From assembly GCA_038323965.1 (NCBI GenBank), contig JBBQHM010000100.1:1-7988 (forward strand): 7,988 bases of DNA. The letters run 5' to 3'. Numbering within the stretch: position 1 is the stretch's first letter; each line of letters starts with the position of its first letter. Origin of the DNA: JBBQHM01 sp038323965 (GTDB lineage Bacteria > Verrucomicrobiota > Verrucomicrobiia > Chthoniobacterales > UBA10450). Under the pieces are notes generated by a model. It did not search any database and had not been told where the DNA came from. It saw only the letters and a list, made by a program, of their open reading frames with translations. Of the stretch, positions 6,104 to 7,988 are shown in pieces. Position numbers and translations under genes: made by a program.

Positions 6104-7848
6104 TAATTGGGATCTCCCTCATTGCGAGATACTGCGACTGCTTCCGGCAGCGTCATCCGAGGATGATTCCCTGACGGATGATCCTTTTCCGGTCTCGCTA
6201 CTGCTGCTTGTGACAGAGCTTCGTCGACGATTGTCTGGGCTTCCTGGAGGAGGCGGCGTAGATGGTCCGCCCCCGTGAAGCTTCCTGCGTAGATTTTATA
6301 GATATCTTCAGTTCCGGACGGGCGCGCCGCGAACCATCCGTTCTCGGTTATGACTTTTATTCCCCCGATGGAAGCACCGTTGCCCGGCGCGTGAGTGAGG
6401 ACGGTTTCTATCTTCTCGTCCGCCAGTTCGGTCAGCGTGATTTGTTCGGGCGATAATTTTGCCAGGCGTTGCTTTTGCTGCGGAGTGGCTGGCGCCTCGA
6501 CGCGATCGTAGAACGATTCACCGAATTCTCCGACGAGCTGACGGTAAAGTTCGCCCGGGTCGCGCCCGGTGCGCGCAGTGATTCCAGCGGCGAGCAGGCA
6601 GGGGATGAATCCATCCTTGTCGGTCGTCCAAACGCTCCCATCGAGCCGCAGGAAGGTCGCACCGGCGCTCTCTTCGCCGCCAAAGCCTAACGACCCATTG
6701 AGCAGGCCGTCGACGAACCATTTGAAGCCGACTGGCACTTCGCAGAGTTTTCGGCCGAGCTGGGCGGCGACGCGATCGATCATCGCGCTGCTGACCACGG
6801 TCTTTCCGACTGCGGCTTCTGCGCGCCATTGCGGACGACTTGCAAAGAGTTGGGAAATGGCGACGGCGAGAAAATGATTCGGCGGAAGAAGGCCGGCGCT
6901 TTTGGTCACGATGCCGTGCCGGTCGTGGTCGGTGTCGCAGGCGAATGAGAGATCGAAACGGTCCTTCAGTCCGATCAACCGCTCCATCGCGTAGGGCGAA
7001 GAAGGGTCCATCCGAATCTGACCATCCCAATCCGTGGTCATGAAACGAAAAGTGGGATCGATCGCTTCGTTTACAATTGTCAGGTTCAAGCCGTGACGTT
7101 CGGCGATGCGCGGCCAGTAGTGGACGCCGGCGCCGCCTAGCGGATCGACTCCGAGACGCATTTTTGCACCACGAGTTAAATCCATATCGATGACGTTGCC
7201 GAGATCGTTTACGTAACTGTTGAGATAGTCGTGGCGGTGCGTGGTCGAAGCGTGAAGCGCTCGTTCGTGCGGAATTCGCTTCACTCCTTCGAGGCGTGCT
7301 TCCAAAAGCGCATTGGCTTTCGCTCCGATCCAATCGGTGACGGTGTTGTCGGCCGGACCTCCGTTGGGTGGGTTATACTTAAAGCCGCCGTCGTTAGGCG
7401 GATTGTGCGAGGGAGTAATGACAATGCCGTCTGCCAGTCCCGTTTTGCGCTCGCGATTGTAAGCCAGAATGGCGTGGGAAATTACCGGCGTCGGCGTGTA
7501 TTCGTCGCCTTCGGCAAGCATCACCTCGACGTCGTTGGCCGCCAGCACCTCGAGGGCGGTGGCGCAGGCCGGAACGGAAAGCGCGTGGGTGTCGATACCG
7601 AGAAAGAGCGGGCCGGTGATCTTTTGCTGCGCGCGGTATTGGCAGATCGCCTGTGTGATCGCGAGGATGTGCCATTCGTTGAAGGCGCGTTGGAGTGACG
7701 AGCCGCGATGGCCGGACGTGCCAAAGGCGACACGTTGCGTTGCTACCGAAGGATCCGGAACATCGGTGTAATAGGCAGTGATGAGCTGCGGCACATCGAC
7801 CAGAATTTCCGGTGGCGCCGGCTTCCCCGCGAGGGGACTTATCTTCAC
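6103..7848 (-). CDS. pgm: Phosphoglucomutase (alpha-D-glucose phosphate-specific type)
   Basis: Interconverts glucose-1-P and glucose-6-P, linking glycogen and sugar-nucleotide metabolism to the hexose-phosphate pool. At 581 residues it is about 35 longer than E. coli Pgm. Domain marks in order are AFGTSGHRG at 41-49, the phosphoserine loop ITPSHNPP at 144-151 with Ser147 as phosphate carrier, the Mg2+ loop DTDHDRHG at 305-312, the sugar-binding loop GGEESAG at 390-396, and the phosphate-binding loop RPSGTEDIYKIY at 509-520. The extra length is a hydrophilic C-terminal tail from about 547 with no obvious fold. The start is a GTG at 7846-7848 with a strong AGGAG five bases upstream; it overlaps the stop of the upstream aldolase gene as GTGA. 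All catalytic elements are intact. Confidence 0.97.
   Translation of the reverse strand: MKISPLAGKPAPPEILVDVPQLITAYYTDVPDPSVATQRVAFGTSGHRGSSLQRAFNEWHILAITQAICQYRAQQKITGPLFLGIDTHALSVPACATALEVLAANDVEVMLAEGDEYTPTPVISHAILAYNRERKTGLADGIVITPSHNPPNDGGFKYNPPNGGPADNTVTDWIGAKANALLEARLEGVKRIPHERALHASTTHRHDYLNSYVNDLGNVIDMDLTRGAKMRLGVDPLGGAGVHYWPRIAERHGLNLTIVNEAIDPTFRFMTTDWDGQIRMDPSSPYAMERLIGLKDRFDLSFACDTDHDRHGIVTKSAGLLPPNHFLAVAISQLFASRPQWRAEAAVGKTVVSSAMIDRVAAQLGRKLCEVPVGFKWFVDGLLNGSLGFGGEESAGATFLRLDGSVWTTDKDGFIPCLLAAGITARTGRDPGELYRQLVGEFGESFYDRVEAPATPQQKQRLAKLSPEQITLTELADEKIETVLTHAPGNGASIGGIKVITENGWFAARPSGTEDIYKIYAGSFTGADHLRRLLQEAQTIVDEALSQAAVARPEKDHPSGNHPRMTLPEAVAVSRNEGDPN
6114..6120 (-). promoter_or_regulatory. 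Probable ribosome binding site of the HAD gene
   Basis: GAGGGAG on the minus strand, 10 bases before the ATG at 6103 and inside the 3' end of pgm. Spacing is slightly long, but the purine-rich match supports this start, which also overlaps the pgm stop as TAATG. Confidence 0.55.
6685..6693 (+). repeat. GCCTAACGA word, inverted copy in pgm
   Basis: The only copy on the plus strand. On the coding strand it reads TCG TTA GGC (Ser-Leu-Gly, residues 386-388), using TTA for leucine, which looks rare in this G+C-rich gene. Confidence 0.4.
7391..7399 (-). repeat. GCCTAACGA word, copy in pgm active-site loop
   Basis: Encodes Pro-Pro-Asn-Asp (150-153), immediately after the catalytic serine loop, read as CCG CCT AAC GAC. 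Confidence 0.4.
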
Positions 7849-7988
7849 GGCGTCTCCTGTTCCGCCTCGGCCGAATATTTTCCCAGCGTCGCGAGGCTAT
7901 TGCATTTCGCGCGATGGTGAAGGGCGGCCTGCGCGCGTGCAACGTTGTCCGCAGAACCTCGCCACGTTTTTAACGCCGCATCCTGTAG
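7845..7988 (-). CDS. Class I fructose-bisphosphate aldolase, C-terminal tail (cut by window edge)
   Basis: The frame is open from the right edge to a TGA at 7845-7847 that overlaps the pgm GTG, giving 47 C-terminal residues. They contain ALKTWRG, an AQAALHHRA stretch and NSLATLGKYS in that order. This is the pattern of the end of class I (Schiff-base) fructose-1,6-bisphosphate aldolases, where a typical version reads ALKAWGG, then AQ...RA, then NSLA..GKY. The enzyme cleaves fructose-1,6-bisphosphate to dihydroxyacetone phosphate and glyceraldehyde-3-P. The active-site lysine lies outside the window. The fit with its neighbours is good because all act on the hexose or triose phosphate pool. 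The family call rests only on the tail, but the match over about 35 residues is specific. Confidence 0.82.
   Translation of the reverse strand, partial: LQDAALKTWRGSADNVARAQAALHHRAKCNSLATLGKYSAEAEQETP
7854..7858 (-). promoter_or_regulatory. Ribosome binding site of pgm
   Basis: AGGAG on the minus strand with five bases to the GTG at 7848. It is the strongest Shine-Dalgarno match of any gene in the window, and it decides for this GTG as the pgm start. It lies inside the last codons of the aldolase gene. Confidence 0.8.

Noticed and set aside
46..7399. Integron attC sites, because GTTAGGC/GCCTAAC resembles their core ends
   Set aside because: Copies lie about 1 to 2.4 kb apart inside conserved core genes, mostly in one orientation, with no paired inverted arms within 60-130 bases and no cassette structure.
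7231..7698. Plus-strand open frame of 155 codons opposite pgm
   Set aside because: Antisense shadow of a gene with intact catalytic motifs; no ribosome site and no recognisable motif.

Overview
The window holds one uninterrupted, tightly packed operon, read entirely on the minus strand from about position 7988 down to position 1. Both ends are cut: the first gene enters from the right edge and the last leaves at the left edge. In transcription order the genes are fba (C-terminal tail of a class I fructose-bisphosphate aldolase), pgm (phosphoglucomutase), a HAD-family phosphatase, ackA (acetate kinase), xfp (phosphoketolase), atpD and atpC (beta and epsilon subunits of an alternate, N-type F-ATPase) and the start of atpQ. 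No gap between genes exceeds about 10 bases. Most junctions overlap: GTGA at fba/pgm, TAATG at pgm/HAD, ATGA at ackA/xfp and atpD/atpC, an ATGA also available at xfp/atpD, and 8 bases at atpC/atpQ. No promoter, terminator, tRNA, rRNA, CRISPR array or mobile element is visible. There is no non-coding stretch of any length.

The metabolic logic can be read from the gene order. Aldolase and phosphoglucomutase feed or drain the hexose-phosphate pool. Phosphoketolase splits xylulose-5-P or fructose-6-P with phosphate to give acetyl phosphate. Acetate kinase turns acetyl phosphate and ADP into acetate and ATP. The same transcript continues directly into an ion-translocating ATPase of the N-ATPase family, which could spend that ATP on pumping ions. 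The coupling of a phosphoketolase/acetate kinase bypass to an N-ATPase operon through overlapping start and stop codons is the most interesting feature of the region.

The DNA is G+C-rich with matching codon use in every gene, so nothing looks recently acquired inside the window. The organism is probably a Gram-negative-type bacterium. N-ATPases occur scattered in Proteobacteria, Planctomycetota, Verrucomicrobiota and others, and the overall flavour (weak Shine-Dalgarno signals at several starts, this gene set) makes Verrucomicrobiota or a relative a reasonable but unproven guess.

A second unexplained signal is a nine-base word, GCCTAACGA. It occurs six times in 8 kb (five times on the coding strand, once on the other), in more than one reading frame and often using rare codons.
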